Below, one piece after another: positions 47,401 through 62,400 of a stretch of DNA of 64,000 nucleotides. The position numbers and the translations under genes were made by a program. The DNA comes from Petrolisthes cinctipes (lineage: Eukaryota > Arthropoda > Malacostraca > Decapoda > Porcellanidae): assembly GCA_033782935.1 (NCBI GenBank), contig JAWQEG010000079.1:496001-560000 (forward strand), given 5' to 3'. Numbering within the stretch: the first letter of the stretch is position 1; every line of letters starts with the position of its first letter. Below the pieces are notes generated by a model. That model was not told the DNA's origin, did no database searches, and saw only the letters and a list, made by a program, of their open reading frames with translations.

Positions 47401-50400
47401 TATCAACAGTCAGTCATGGGGTGTTGGGTGTGTGGGTTTCATTACAGTGCTTGGACTAAAAATATCAACCATCATTTATGGGGTGGTGGGTGATTGGCTG
47501 TCATTAGAATGCTTGGACTGTAAATATCATCAATAATTCATGGGGTGGTTGGTGTGGGGGTGTCATTACAGTGCTATGACTGTAAATATCAACAGTCATT
47601 CATGGGGTGGTGGGTTTGTGGGTGTCATTACAGTGCTTGGACTGTAAATATCAACAGTCATTCATGGGTTGGTGGGTTGGTGGGTGTCATTACAGTGCTT
47701 GGATTGTAAATATCAAGTCATTCATGGGTTGGTGGGTGTTTGTGTGTCATTAGTGCTTGGACTGTAAATATAAACAGTCATTTATGGGGTTGTGGGTGGC
47801 ATTACAGTGCTTGGACTGTAAATATCAACAGCCATTCATAGGGTGGTTGGTGTGTGAGTGTCATTACAGAGCTTGGACTGTAAATATGAATATTCATTCA
47901 TTGGGTAGTGGGTGTGTTGATGTTATTACAGTGCTTGGACTTTAAAAATCAACAGTCATATAAGGGGTGGTAGGTGTGTGGCTGTCATTACATTGTTTGG
48001 ACTGTAAATATCAACAGTCAGTCATGGGGTGGTGGGTGTGTGGATGTAATTACAGTGCTTGGACTGTAAATATCAACAGTCATTTATGGGGTGGTGGGTG
48101 TGTGGCTGTCATTAGAATGGTTGGACTGTAAATATCAACAATAATTCATGTGGTGGGGGGTTTGGGGGTGTTATTACAGGGCTTTCACTGTAAATATTAA
48201 CAGTCATTCATGGGGTGGTAGGTGTTTGGGTGTCCTTATAGTGCTTGGACTGTAAATATCAACAGTCATTCATGGGTTGGTTGGTGTGTGGGTGTCATTA
48301 CATGGCTTGGAGTGTAAATATGAAGTAGTTTATGGGGTGGTGGGTATGTGTGTGTCATTAGTGCTTGGACTGTAAATATCAACATTTATTCATGGGATAG
48401 TGGGTGGCATTACAGTGCTTGGACTGTAAATATCAACAGTCATTCATGGGGTGATGGGTGTGTGGGTGTTATTACAGTGCTTGGACTGTAAATATCAACA
48501 GTCATTTACAGGGTGGTGGGTGTGTGGCTGTCATTACAGTGTTTGGACTGTAAATATCAACAGTCAGTCATGGGGTGGTGGGTTTGTGGGTGTTATTACA
48601 GTGCTTGGACTGTAAATATCAACAGTCAATAATTGGGTGGTGGGTGTGTGTGTGTCATTACAGTGCTTGGACTGTAAATATCAACAGTCAATTATCGTGT
48701 GGTTGGTGTGTGGATGTCATTACAGTGCTTGGACAGTAAATATTAACAGTCAATTATGAGGTGGTGGGTGTGTGGGTTTCATTACAGTGATTGGACTGTA
48801 AATATCAACAGTCATTCATTGGATGGTGGGTGTGTGGGTGTCATTACAGTGTTTTGATTGTAAATATCAACAGTCATGGGGTGGTGGGTGTGTTGGTGTC
48901 AATACATTGCTTGGACTGTAAATATGAACAGTCATTCATGGGGTGGTGGGTGTGTGGGTGTCATTACAGTGCTTGGACTGTAAATATCAAGTCATTTATG
49001 GGGTGGTGGGTTTGTGTGTGTCAGTAGTGCTTGGACTGTAAATATCAACAGTTATTCATGGGGTGGTGAGTGGCATTACAGTGCTTGGACTGTAAATATC
49101 AACAGTCATTCAAGGGGTGGTGGGTGTGTGGGTGTCATTACAGTGCTTGGACTATAAATATCAACCATCATTTATGGGGTGGTGGGTGTGTGGGTGTCAT
49201 TACAGTGCTTGGACTGTAAATAACAACAGTCATTCATGGGGAGGTGAGTTTGTGGGTATCATTACAGTGCTTGGACTGTAAATATCAACTGTCATTCATG
49301 GGGTGGTGGGTTGGTGGGGGTCATTACAGTGCTTGGACTATAAATATCAAGTCATTCATGGGTTGGTGGGTGTGTGTGTATAATTAGTGCTCGGACTGTA
49401 AATATCAACAGTCATTTATGGGTTTGTGGGTGTCATTACAGTGCTTGGACTGTAAATATTAACAGTCATTCATAGGGTGGTTGGTGTGTGAGTGTCATTA
49501 CAGAGCTTGGACTGTAAATATCAATAGTCATTCATTGGGTGGTGGGTGTGTGGATGTCATTACAGTGCTTGGACTGTAAATATCAACAGTCAGTCATGGT
49601 GTGGTTGGTGTGTGGATGTCATTATAGAGCTTGGACTGTAAATATCAACAGTCATTTATGGGGTGGTGGGTGTGTGGCTGTCATTAAAATGCTTGGACTG
49701 TAAATATCAACCATAATTCATAGGGTGGTGGGTGTGGTAGTGTCATTACAGTGCTTTGACTGTAAATATCAACAGTCATTCATGGGGTGATGGGTATGAA
49801 GGTGTCATTACAGTGCTTAAACTGTAAATATCAACAGTCATTTATGGGGTGGTAGGTTTCATTATAGTGCTTGGACTGTTAATATCAACAGTCTTTCATG
49901 GGGTGGTTGGTGTGTGGGTGTCATTACATAGCTTGGACTGTAAATATCAAGTCATTTATGGGGTGGTGGGTATGTGTGTGTTATTAGTGCTTGGACTGTA
50001 AATATCAACAGTCATTCATGGGATGGTGGGTTGCATTACATTGCTTGGACTGTAAATATCAACAGTCATTCATAGGGTGATGGGTGTGTGGGTGTCATTA
50101 CAGTGCTTGGACTGTAAATATCAACAGTCAGTCATGGGGTGGTGGGTTTGTGGGTGTTATTACAGTGCTTGGATTGTAAATATCAACAGTCAATATTTCG
50201 GTGGTAGGTGTGTGTGTGTGTCATTACAGTGCTTGGACTGTAAATATCAACCATCATTAATTGGGTGGTGGGTGTGTGGGTGTCATCACAGTGATTAGAC
50301 TGTAAATATTAAGTGTCATTGACAGTGTGGTGGGTGTGTGGATGTCATTAAACTGCTTGGACTGTAAATATCAACTGTCATTTATGGGGTGGTGGGTGTG

Positions 50401-53400
50401 TGGCTCTCATTACAGTGCTTGGACTGTAAATATCTACCGTCATTTATGGGATGGTGGGTGTGTGGCTGTCATTACAGTGCTTGGACTGTAAATATCAACA
50501 GTTATTCATGGGGTGGTGGGTGTGTGGGTGTCATTACAGTGCTTGGACTATAAATATCAACCATCATATATAGGGTGGTGGGTGTGTGAGTGTCATTACA
50601 GAGCTTGGACTGTAAATATTAACAGTCAATCATGAGGTGGTGGGTGTGTGGGTTTCATTACAGTGATTGGACTGTAAATATAAACAGTCATTTATTGGAT
50701 GGTGGGTGTGTGGGTGTCATTACATTGTTTTGATTGAAAATATCAACAGTCATAGGGTGGTGGGTGTGTGGGTGTCATTAGAGTGCTTGGACTGTAAATA
50801 TCAACAGTCATTCATTGGGTGGTGGGTTTTTGGGTGTCATTAGAGTGCTTGGACTGTAAATATCAACAGTCATTCAAGGGGTGGTGGGTGTGTGGGTGTC
50901 ATTACAGTGTTTTGACGGTAAATATTAACAGTCATTCATAGGGTGGTGGGTGTCATTACAGTTCTTGGACTGTAAATATCAACCATCATCCATTGGGTGG
51001 TGGGTGCGTGGGTGTCATTACAGTGCTCAGACTATAAATATTAACAGTCATTCATTGGGTGGTGGGTGTGTGGATGTCATTACAGTGCTTGGACTGAAAA
51101 TGTCAACAGTCATTCATGGGGTGGTGAGTGTGTGGGTGTCATTACAGTGCTTGGACTATAAATAATAACCGTCATTCATGGGGTGGTGGGTGTATGGGTG
51201 TCATTACAGTGCTTGGACTGTAAATATCAACAGTCGTTCATAGGGTGGTGGGTGTGTGAGTGTCATTACAGAACTTGGACTGTAAATATCAACATTCATT
51301 TATGGGGTGGTGGGTGTGTGGGTGTCATTACAATGCTTGGAGAGTAAATATCAAAAGTCATTCTTGGGGTGGTGGGTGTGTGGGTGTCATTACAGTGCTT
51401 AAAATGTAAATATCAACAGTCATTTATGGGGTGGTGAGTGTGTGGCTGTAATTACAGTGCTTGGATTGTAAATATCAACAGTCAATTATTGGGTGGTGGG
51501 TTTGTGGGTTTTATTACCGTGCTTGGACTGTAAATATCGATGGTCATTTATGGGGTGGTGGGTGTGTGGGTGTCATTACAGTGTTTTGATTGTAAATATC
51601 AACAGTCATTCATAAGTTGGTGTGTGTCATTAGAGTGCTTGGACTGTAAATATCAACAGTCATTCAAGGGGTGGTTGAAGTGTAGTTGTCATTACAGTTC
51701 TTGGACTCTAAATATCAACCATAATTTATTGGGTGGTTGGTGTGTGAGTGTCATTACAGAGCTTGGACTGTATATATCAACAGTCATTTATGGGGTGGTG
51801 GGTGTGTGGGTGTTATTAGCGTGCTTGGACTGTAAATATCAACAGTCATTCATGGGGTGGTGGGTGTCATGACAGTGCTTGGACTGTAAATATCAACAGT
51901 CATTCATGGGTTGGTGAGTGTGTGGGTTTCATTACAGTTCTTCGACTGTAAATATCTACCATCATTCATTGGGTGGTGGGTGTGTGGGTGTCATTACAGT
52001 GCTTGGACTGAAAATATCAACAGTCAATTATTGGGTGGTGGGTTTGTGGGTGTCATTACAGTGCTTGGACTGTAAATATCAACAGTTATTCATGAGTGGG
52101 TGGGTGTGTGGGTGTCGTTACAGTGTTTTAATTGCAAATATCAATAGTCATCCATTGGGTGGTGGGGGTGAGGGTGTCATTACAGTGCTTGGACTGTAAA
52201 TATCAACATTCATTCATGGGGTGGTTGGTGTGTAGGTGTCATTACAGTTCTTGGACTGTAAATATCAACCATAATTCATTGGGTGGTGGGTGTGGTGGTG
52301 TCATTACAGTGTTTTTACTGTAAATATCAACAGCCATCCATGGGGTGGTGGGGGTGAGGGTGTCATTACAGTGCTTGGACTGTAAATATCAACAGTCATT
52401 CATGGGGTGGTTGGTGTGTGGATGTCATTATAGTGCTTGAACTGTAATATGACAGTGCTTGGACTATAAATATCAACAGTCATTTATGGGGTGGTGGGTG
52501 TGTGGATGTCATTACAGTGCTTGGACTGAAAATATCAACAGTCATTAATGGGGTGGTGGATGTGTGGGTGTCATTACAGTTCTTGGACTGTAAATATTAA
52601 TAGTCATTCATAGGTTGGTAGGTGTGTGGATGTCATTACAGTGCTTTGACTGAAAATGTAAACAGTCATTCATGGGGTGGTAGGTGTGTGGGTGTCATTA
52701 CAGTGCTTGGACTATAAAAATCAAATGTCATTTATAGGGTAGAAGGTGTGTGGATGTCATTACAGAGCTTGGACTGTAAATATCAACAGTCATTCATAGG
52801 GTGGTGGGTGTGTGAGTATCATTTCAGAGCTTGGACTGTAAATATCAACAGTCATTCAGGGTGTGGTTGGTGTGTAGGTGTCATTACAGTGCTTGGACTG
52901 TAAATATCAAAAGTCATTCTTGGGGTTATGGGTGTGTGGGTGTCATTACATTGCTTAGGCTGTAAATATCAACAAACATTTATTGGGTGGTGGGTGTGTG
53001 GCTGTCATTACAGTGCTTGGACTGTAAATATCGACAGTCAATCATTGGGTGGTGGGTGTGTTGGTGTTATTATAGTGCTTGGACTGAAAATATCAACAGT
53101 CATTCATGGGGTGTTGGGTGTGTGGGTGTCATTACAGTGCTTGGACTGTAAATATTAACTGTGATTTATGGGGTGGTGGGTATGTAGGTGTCATTACAGT
53201 GTTTGGACTGTAAATATCAAAAGTCATTCTTGGGGGTGTGTGTGTGTGTGGGTGTCATTACAATGCTTAGACTGTAAATATCAACAGTCATTTATGGGGT
53301 GGTGGGTGTGTGGGTGTCATTACAGAGCTTAGACTGTATATATCAACAGTCATTTATGGGGTGGTGGGTGTGTGGCTGTTCTTACAGTGTTTGGACTGTA

Positions 53401-56400
53401 AATATCAACAGTCAATCATGGGGTGGTGGGTGTGTGGGTGTCATTACAGTGCTTGGACTGTAAATATCAACAGTCATTCAATGGGTGGTGGGTGTGTGGG
53501 TGTCATAACAGTGTTTTGACTGTAAATATTAACAGTCATTCATATGTTGGTGGGTGTCATTAGAGTGCTTGAACTGTAAATATCAACAATTTTTCATGGG
53601 GTGGTGGGAGTGTGGGTGTCATGACAGTGCTTGGACTTTAAATATCAACAGTCATTCATGGGTTGGTGAGTGTTTGGGGGTTATTACAGTTCTTGGACTG
53701 TAAATATCAACCATCATTCATTGGGTGGTAGGTGTGTGGGTGTCATTACAGTGCTTAAAATGTAAATATTAACAGTCATTCATGGAGTGGTGGGTGTGTG
53801 GCTGTCATTACAGTGCTTGGACTGTAAATATCAACAGTCAATCATGGGGTGGTGGGTGTGCGGGTGTCATTACAGTGTTTTGACTGTAAATATCAAAAGT
53901 CATTTATAGGTGGTGGGTGTGTGGGTGTCATTACAGTGTTTTGATTGTAAATATCAACAGTCAATTTTAGGTTGGTTGGTGTCATTAGAGTGCTTGGACT
54001 GTAAATATCAACAGTCATTCATGGGGTGGTGGGTGTGTGGGTGACATTACATTGCGTGGACTGTAAATATCAACCATAATTCATGGGGTGGTGGGTGTGC
54101 GGGTGTCATTACAGTGCTTTGACTGTAAATATCATCAGTCATTCATAGGGTGATGGGTGTGAGGGTGTCATTACAGTGCTTAGACTGTAAATATCAACAG
54201 TCATTCATGTGGTGGTAGGTGTGTGGGTGTCATTATAGTGCTTGGACTGTAAATATAAACAGTCACTCATGGGGTGGTGTGTGTCTGTGTGTCATTAGTG
54301 CTTGGACTGTAAATATTAACAGGAATTTATTAGGTGGTGGGTGTGTGAGTGTCATTACAGAGCTTTGACTATAAATATCAACAGTCATTCATGGGGTTGT
54401 GGGTTTTTGGGTGTCTATGCAGTGCTTGGAGTGTAAATATCAACTATCAATCATGGGCTGGTGGGTGTGTGGTTGTCATTACAGTGCTATGACTCTAAAT
54501 ATCAACAGTCATTCATGGGGTGGTGAGTGTGTGGGTGTCATTACAGTGCTTAGACTGTAAATATTAACAGTTATTTATTGGGTGGTGGGTGTGTGGGTGT
54601 CATTACAGAGCTTGGACTGTAAATATCAACAGTCATTCATAGGGTGGTGGGTGTGTGAGTATCATTACAGAGCTTGGACTGTAAATATCAACAGTCATTC
54701 AGGGGGTGGTTGGTGTGTAGATGTTATTACAGTGCTTGGACTGTAAATATCAAAAGTCATTCTTGGGGTTGTGGGTGTGTGGGTGTCATTACATTGCTTA
54801 GACTGTAAATATCAACAAACATTTATTGGGTGGTGGGTGTGTGGCTGTCATTACAGTGCTTGAACTGTGAACATCAACAGTCAATCATGGGGTGGTGGGT
54901 TTGTTGGTGTCATTACAGTGCTTAGACTGTAAATATCAACAGTCATTTATGGGGTGGTGGGTGTATGAGTGTCATTATAGTGCTTAGACTGTAAATATCA
55001 ACAGTCCTTTATGGGGTGGTGGGTGTGTGGCTGTCATTACAGTGCTTGGACTGTAAATATCAACAGTCAATCATGGGGTGGTGGGTGTGCGGGTGTCATT
55101 ATATTGTTTTGACTGTAAATGTCAAAAGTCATTTATAGGTGGTGGGTGTGTGGGTGTCATTACAGTGTTTTGATTGCAAATATCAACAGTGAATTATAGG
55201 TTGGTTGGTGTCATTAGAGTGCTTAGACTGTAAATATCAACAGTCATTCATGGGGTGGTGTGTGTGTGGGTGACAATACATTGCGTGGACTGTAAATATC
55301 AACCATAATTCATTGGGTGGTGGGTATGCGGGTGTCATTACAGTGCTTTGACTCTAAATATCAACAGTCATTCATAGGGTGATGGGTGTGAGGGTGTCAT
55401 TACAGTGCTTAGACTGTAATTATCAACAGTCATTTATGTGGTGGTGGGTGTGTGGGTGTCATTATAGTGCTTGGACTGTAAATATCAACAGTCACTCATG
55501 GGGTGGTGGGTGTCTGTGTGTCATTAGTGCTTGGACTGTAAATATCAACAGTCATTCAAGGGGTGGAGGGTGGCATTACAGTGCTTGGACTCTAAATATC
55601 AACAGTCATTTATAGAGTGGTGGGTGTGTGAGAGTCATTAAATAGCTTTGACTATAAATATCAACAGTAATTCATGGGGTTGTGGGTTTTTGGGTGTCTA
55701 TGCAGTGCTTGGAGTGTAAATATCAACAGTCAATCATGGGGTGGTGGGTGTGTGGTTGTCATTACAGTGCTTGGACTGTAAATATCGACAGTCATTTACG
55801 GGGTGGTTGGTGTGTGGGTGTCATTACAATGTTTTGATTGTAAATATCAACAGTCATTCATAGGGAGGTGGGTGTTATTAGAGTGCTTGTACTGTAAATA
55901 TCAACAGTCATTCATGGGGTGGTGGGTGTGTGGGTGTCATTATAGTGCTTGGACTGTAAATATCAACAGTCACTCATGGGGTGGTGGGTGTGTTGGTGTC
56001 ATTACAATGCTCAGACTGAAAATATCAAAAGTCATTCATGGGGTGGTGGGTATGTTGGTGTCATTACAGTGCGTGGACTATAAATATGAACCATCATTTA
56101 TGGGGTGGTGGGTGTGTGAGTGTCATTACATCGTTTTGAATATAAATATCAACAGTCATTCATGGGGTTGTGTGTTTTTGGGTGTCTATGCAGTGCTTGG
56201 AGTGTAAATATCAACAGTCAATCATGGGGTGGTGGGTTTGTGGTTGTCATTACAGTGCTTGGACTGTAAATATCGACAGTCATTTACGGGGTGGTGGGTG
56301 TGTGGGTGTCATTACAATGTTTTGATTGTAAATATCAACAGTCATTCATAGGGTGGTGGGTGTTATTAGAGTCCTTGAACTGTAAATATCAACAGTCATT

Positions 56401-59400
56401 CATGGGGTGGTGGGTGTGTGGGTGTCATTATAGTGCTTGGACTGTAAATATCAACAGTCACTCATGGGGTGGTGGGTGTGTGTGTCATTAGTGCTTGGAC
56501 TGTAAATATCAACAGTCATTCATGGGGTGGTGGGTGTGTGGATGTCATTACAGTGGTTGGACTGTAATTATCAACAGTCCTTCATGGATTGGTGGGTGTG
56601 TGGGTGTCATTACAGTGCTTAGACTGTAAATATCAACAGTCATTTATTGGGTGGTGGGTGTGTGGGTGTCATTACAGTGCTTGGACAGTAAATATCAATA
56701 GTCAATCATGGGAAGGTCGGTGTGTGGGTGTCATTATAGTGCTTGGACTGTAAATATCAACAGTCATTCATGAGGTGGTGGGTGGGTGGGTTTCATTACA
56801 GTGTTTTAACTATAAATATCAACATTCATTTATTGGGTGGTGGGTGTCATTAGAGTGCTTGGAGTGTAAATATCAACAGTCATTCGTCGGGTGGTGCATT
56901 TGTGGGTGTCACGACAGTGATTGGACTGTAAATATCAACAGTCATTAATGGGGTGGTGAGTGTGTGAGTGTCATTACAGTTCCTGGACTGCTAATATAAA
57001 CCATCATACATTAGGTGGTGGGTGTGTGGGTGTCTTTACACTGCTCAGACTGTAATTTATGGGGTGGTGCGTGTGTGGATGTCATTACAGTGCTTGGACT
57101 GAAAATATCCACAGTCATTCTTAAGGTGGTGAGTGTGTGGGTGTCATTACAGTGATTGGCCTATAAATATTAACCGTCATTTATGGGGTGGTGGGTGTGT
57201 GGGTGTCATTACAGTGCTTGGACTGTAAATATCAACAGTCATTCATAGGGTGGTGGGTGTGTGAGTGTAATTACAGAGCTTGGACTGTATATATCAACAG
57301 ACATTCATGGGGTGGTGGGTGTGTAGGTGTCATTACAGTGCTTGGACTGTAAATATCAAAAGTCATTCTTGGGGTGGTCGGTGTGTGGGTGTCATTACAG
57401 TGCTTAGACTGAAAATATCAACAGTCATTTATGGGGTGGTTGGTGTGTGGCTGTCATTACAGTGCTTGGACTGTAAATATCAACAGTTAATCATGGGGTG
57501 TTGGGTGTCATTAGTGTGCTTGGACTGTAAATATCAACAGTCATTCATACGGTTTTGGGTGTTTGGGTGTCTATGCAGTGCTTGGACTGTAAATATCAAC
57601 AGTCAATCATGGGGTGGTGGGTGTCTGGGTGTCTATGCAGTGCTTGGAATGTAAATATTAACAGTCATTCATGGGGTGGTGGGTGTGGGGGTGTCATTAC
57701 AGTGCTTCGAATGTAAATATCAACCATATTTCACGGGTAGGTGGGTGTGGGGGTGTCATAACAGTACTTGTACTGTAAATATCAACAGTCATTCATGGGG
57801 TGGTGGACGTGTGGGTGTCATTACAGTGCTTAGACTGTAAATATCAATAGTCATTCATGGGGTGGTGGGTGTGAGGGTGTCATTACAGTACTTAGACTGT
57901 ATATATCAACAATCATTCATAGGGTGGTGGGTGTGTGGGTGTCATTATAGTGTTTAGACTGTAAATATCAACAGTCATTCATGGGGTGGTGGGTGTGTGG
58001 GTTTCATCACAATGTTTTAATTGTAAATATCAATAGTCATTCATAGGGTGGTTTGTGTCATTAGAGTTTTTGGACTGTAAATATCAACAGTCATTCATGG
58101 TGTGATAGGTGTGTGGGTGTCATTACAGTGCTTGGACTGTAAATATTAACCGTCATTTATGGGGTGGTGTTTGTGTGTGTGTCATTACAGTTCCTGGACT
58201 GTAAATATCAACAGTCATTCATAGGGTGTTGGGTGTTTGAGTGTCATTACTGAGCTTGGACTGTTAATATAAAGAGTCATTCATGGGGTGGTGGGTGTGT
58301 GGGTGTCATTACAGTGATTGGACTGTAAATATCAACAGTCAATCATGGGGTGGTCGGTGTGTGGGTGTCATTACAGTGCATGGACTGAAAATATCAACAA
58401 TCATTTATAGAGTGGTGGGTGTGTGGCTGTCATTACAGTGCTTTGACTGTAAATATCAACAGTCAATTATGGGATGGTGGGTGTGTGGGTGTCATTACAG
58501 TGTTTTAACTATTAATATAAACATTCATTTATTGGGTGGTGGGTGTCATTAGAGTGCTTGGACTGTAAATATCAACAGTCATACATGGGGTGGTGCATGT
58601 GTGGGTGTCATAAAAGTGTTTGGACTGTAAATATCAGCAGTCATTTATGGGGTGGTGAGTGTGTGGGTGTCATTACATCTCCTGGACTGTAAATATAAAC
58701 CATCATACATTAGGTGGTGGGTGTGTGGGTGTCATTACAGTGCTTGGACTGTAAATATCAACAGTCATTAATGGTGTGGTGGGTGTGTGGATGTCATTAG
58801 AGTGCTTGGACTGTAAATATCAACATTCATTCATAAGGTGGTGGGTGTGGGGGTGTCATTACAGTGCTTTGACTGTAAATATCAACAGTCAATTATGGGA
58901 TGGTGGGTGTGTGGGTGTCATTACAATGCTTAGACTGTAATTATCAACCATCCTTCATGGGTTGGTGGGTGTGTGGGTGTCATTACAGTGCTAAGACTGT
59001 AAATATCAACAGTCATTTTTTTGGTCTGGGGTGTGTGGGAGTCATTACAGTGCTTGGACTGTAAATATCAATAGTCAATCATGGGATGGTCAGTGTGTGG
59101 GTGTCATTACAGTGCTTGAACTGTAAATATCAACAGTCATTCATGAGGTGGTGGGTGTGTGGGTGTCATTACAGTGTTTTAACTATAAATATAAACATTC
59201 ATTTATTGGGTGGTGGGTGTCATTAGAGTGCTTGGACTGTAAATATCAACAGTCATACATGGGGTGGTGCATGTGTGGGTGTCATAAAAGTGTTTGGACT
59301 GTAAATATCAACAGTCATTTATGGGGTGGTGAGTGTGTGGGTGTCATTACATTTCCTGGACTGTAAATATAAACCATCATACATTAGGTGGTGGGTGTGT

Positions 59401-62400
59401 GGGTGTCATTACAGTGTTTTGACTGTAAATATCAACAGTCATTCATTGAGTGGTGGGGGTTAGGGTGTCATTACAGTGCTTGGACTGTAAATATCAATAG
59501 TCATTTATGGGGTGGTGGGTGTGTGGGTGTCATTATAATGCTTGAAATGTAAATATCAACAGTCATTCATGGGGTGGTGGGTGTGTGGTTGTCATTACAG
59601 TGCATGGACTATAAATAATAAGTCATTCATTGTGTGGTGGGTGTGTGTGTGTGTCATTAGTGCTTGGACTGTAAATATCAACAGTCATTTATGGAGTGGT
59701 GGGTGTGTGGGTGTCATTACAGTGCTTGGACTCTAAATATAAACCAGCATTCATGGGGTGGTGGGTGTGTGGGTGTCATTACAGTGCTTAGACTGTATAT
59801 ATTAACAGTCATTTATTGGGTGGTGGGTGTGTGGGTGTCATTACAGAGCTTGGACTGTAAATATCAACAGTCATTCATAGGGTGGTGGGTGTGTGAGTAT
59901 CATTTCAGAGCTTGGACTGTAAATATCAACAGTCATTCAGGGTGTGGTTGGTGTGTAGGTGTCATTACAGTGCTTGGACTGTAAATATCAAAAGTCATTC
60001 ATGGGGTTATGGGTGTGTGGGTGTCATTACATTGCTTAGACTGTAAATATCAACAAACATTTATTGGGTGGTGGGTGTGTGGCTGTCATTACAGTGCTTG
60101 GACTGTAAATATCGACAGTCAATCATTGGGTGGTGGGTGTGTTGGTGTCATTATAGTGCTTGGACTGAAAATATCAACAGTCATTCATGGGGTGTTGGGT
60201 GTGTGGGTGTCATTACAGTGCTTGGACTGTAAATATTAACTGTGATTTATGGGGTGGTGGGTATGTAGGTGTCATTACAGTGTTTGGACTGTAAATATCA
60301 AAAGTCATTCTTGGGGTGGTGTGTGTGTGGGTGTCATTACAATGCTTAGACTGTAAATATCAACAGTCATTTATGGGGTGGTTGGTGTGTGGGTGTCATT
60401 ACAGAGCTTAGACTGTAAATATCAACAGTCATTTATGGGGTGGTGGGTGTGTGGCTATTATTACAGTGCTTGGACTGTAAATATCAACAGTCAATCATGG
60501 GGTGGTGGGTGTGTGGGTGTCATTAGAGTGCTTGGACTGTAAATATCAACAGTCATTCATGGGGTGGTGTGTGTGTGGGTGTCATAACAGTGTTTTGACT
60601 GTAAATATTAACAGTCATTCATATGTTTGTGGGTGTCATTAGAGTGCTTGAACTGTAAATATCAACAATTTTTCATGGGGTGGTGGGAGTGTGGGTGTCA
60701 TGACAGTGCTTGGACTGTAAATATCAACAGTCATTCATGGGTTGGTAAGTGTGTGGGGGTTATTACAGTTCTTGGACTGTAAATATCAACCATCATTCAT
60801 TGGGTGGTGGGTGTGTGGGTGTCATTACAGTGCTTAAAATGTAAATATTAACAGTCATTCATGGAGTGGTGGGTGTGTGGCTGTCATTACAGTGCTTGGA
60901 TTGTAAATATTAACAGTCAATCATGGGGTGGTGGGTGTGCGGGTGTCATTACAGTGTTTTGACTGTAAATATCAAAAGTCATTCATAGGTGGTGGGTGTG
61001 TGGGTGTCATTACAGTGTTTTGATTGTAAATATCAACAGTCAATTATAGGTTGGTTGGTGTCATTAGAGTGCTTGAACTGTAAATATCAACAGTCATTCA
61101 TGGGGTGGTTGGTGTGTGGGTGACATTACATTGCGTGGACTGTAAATATCAACCATAATTCATGGGGTGATGGGTGTGCGGGTGTCTTTACAGTGCTTTG
61201 ACTGTAAATATCAACAGTCATTCATAGGGTGATGGGTGTGAGGGTGTCATTACAGTGCTTAGACTGTAATTATCAACAGTCATTCATGTGGTGGTGGGTG
61301 TGTGGGTGTCATTATAGTGCTTGGACTGTAAATATAAACAGTCACTCATGGGGTGGTGGGTGTCTGTGTGTCATTAGTGCATGGACTGTATATATTAACA
61401 GGAATTTATTGGGTGGTGGGTGTGTGAGTGTCATTACAGAGCTTTGACTATAAATATCAACAGTCATTCATGGGGTTGTGGGTTTTTGGGTGTCTATGCA
61501 GTGCTTGGAGTGTAAATATCAACAGTCAATCATGGGCTGGTGGGTGTGTGGTTGTCATTACAGTGCTTCGACTCGAAATATCAACAGTCATTCATGGGGT
61601 GGTGGGTGTGTGGGTGTCATTACAGTGCTTAGACTGTAAATATTAACAGTCATTTATTAGGTGGTGGGTGTGTGGGTGTCATTACAGAGCTTGGACTGTA
61701 AATATCAACGGTCATTCATAGGGTGGTGGGTGTGTGAGTATCATTACAGAGCTTGGACTGTTAACATCAACAGTCATTCAGGGGGTGGTTGGTGTGTAGG
61801 TGTTATTACAGTGCTTGGACTGTAAATATCAAAAGTCATTCTTGGCGTTGTGGGTGTGTGGGTGTCATTACATTGCTTAGACTGTAAATATCAACAAACA
61901 TTTATTGGGTGGTGGGTGTGTGGCTGTCATTACAGTGCTTGAACTGTAAACATCAACAGTCAATCATGGGGTGGTGGGTTTGTTGGTGTCATTACAGTGC
62001 TTAGACTGTAAATATCAACAGTCATTTATGGGGTGGTGGGTGTGTGGGTGTCATTATAGTGCTTAGACTGTAAATATCAACAGTCCTTTATGGGGTGGTG
62101 GGTGTGTGGCTGTCATTACAGTGCTTGGACTGTAAATATCAACAGTCAATCATGGGGTGGTGGGTGTGCGGGTGTCATTACAATGTTTTGACTGTAAATA
62201 TCAAAAGTCATTTATAGGTGGTGGGTGTGTGGGTGTCATTACAGTGTTTTGATTGTAAATATCAACAGTCAATTATAGGTTGGTTGGTGTCATTAGAGTG
62301 CTTAGACTGTAAATATCAACAGTCATTCATGGGGTGGTGTGTGTGTGGGTGACATTACATTGCGTGGACTGTAAATATCAACCATAATTCATTGGGTGGT

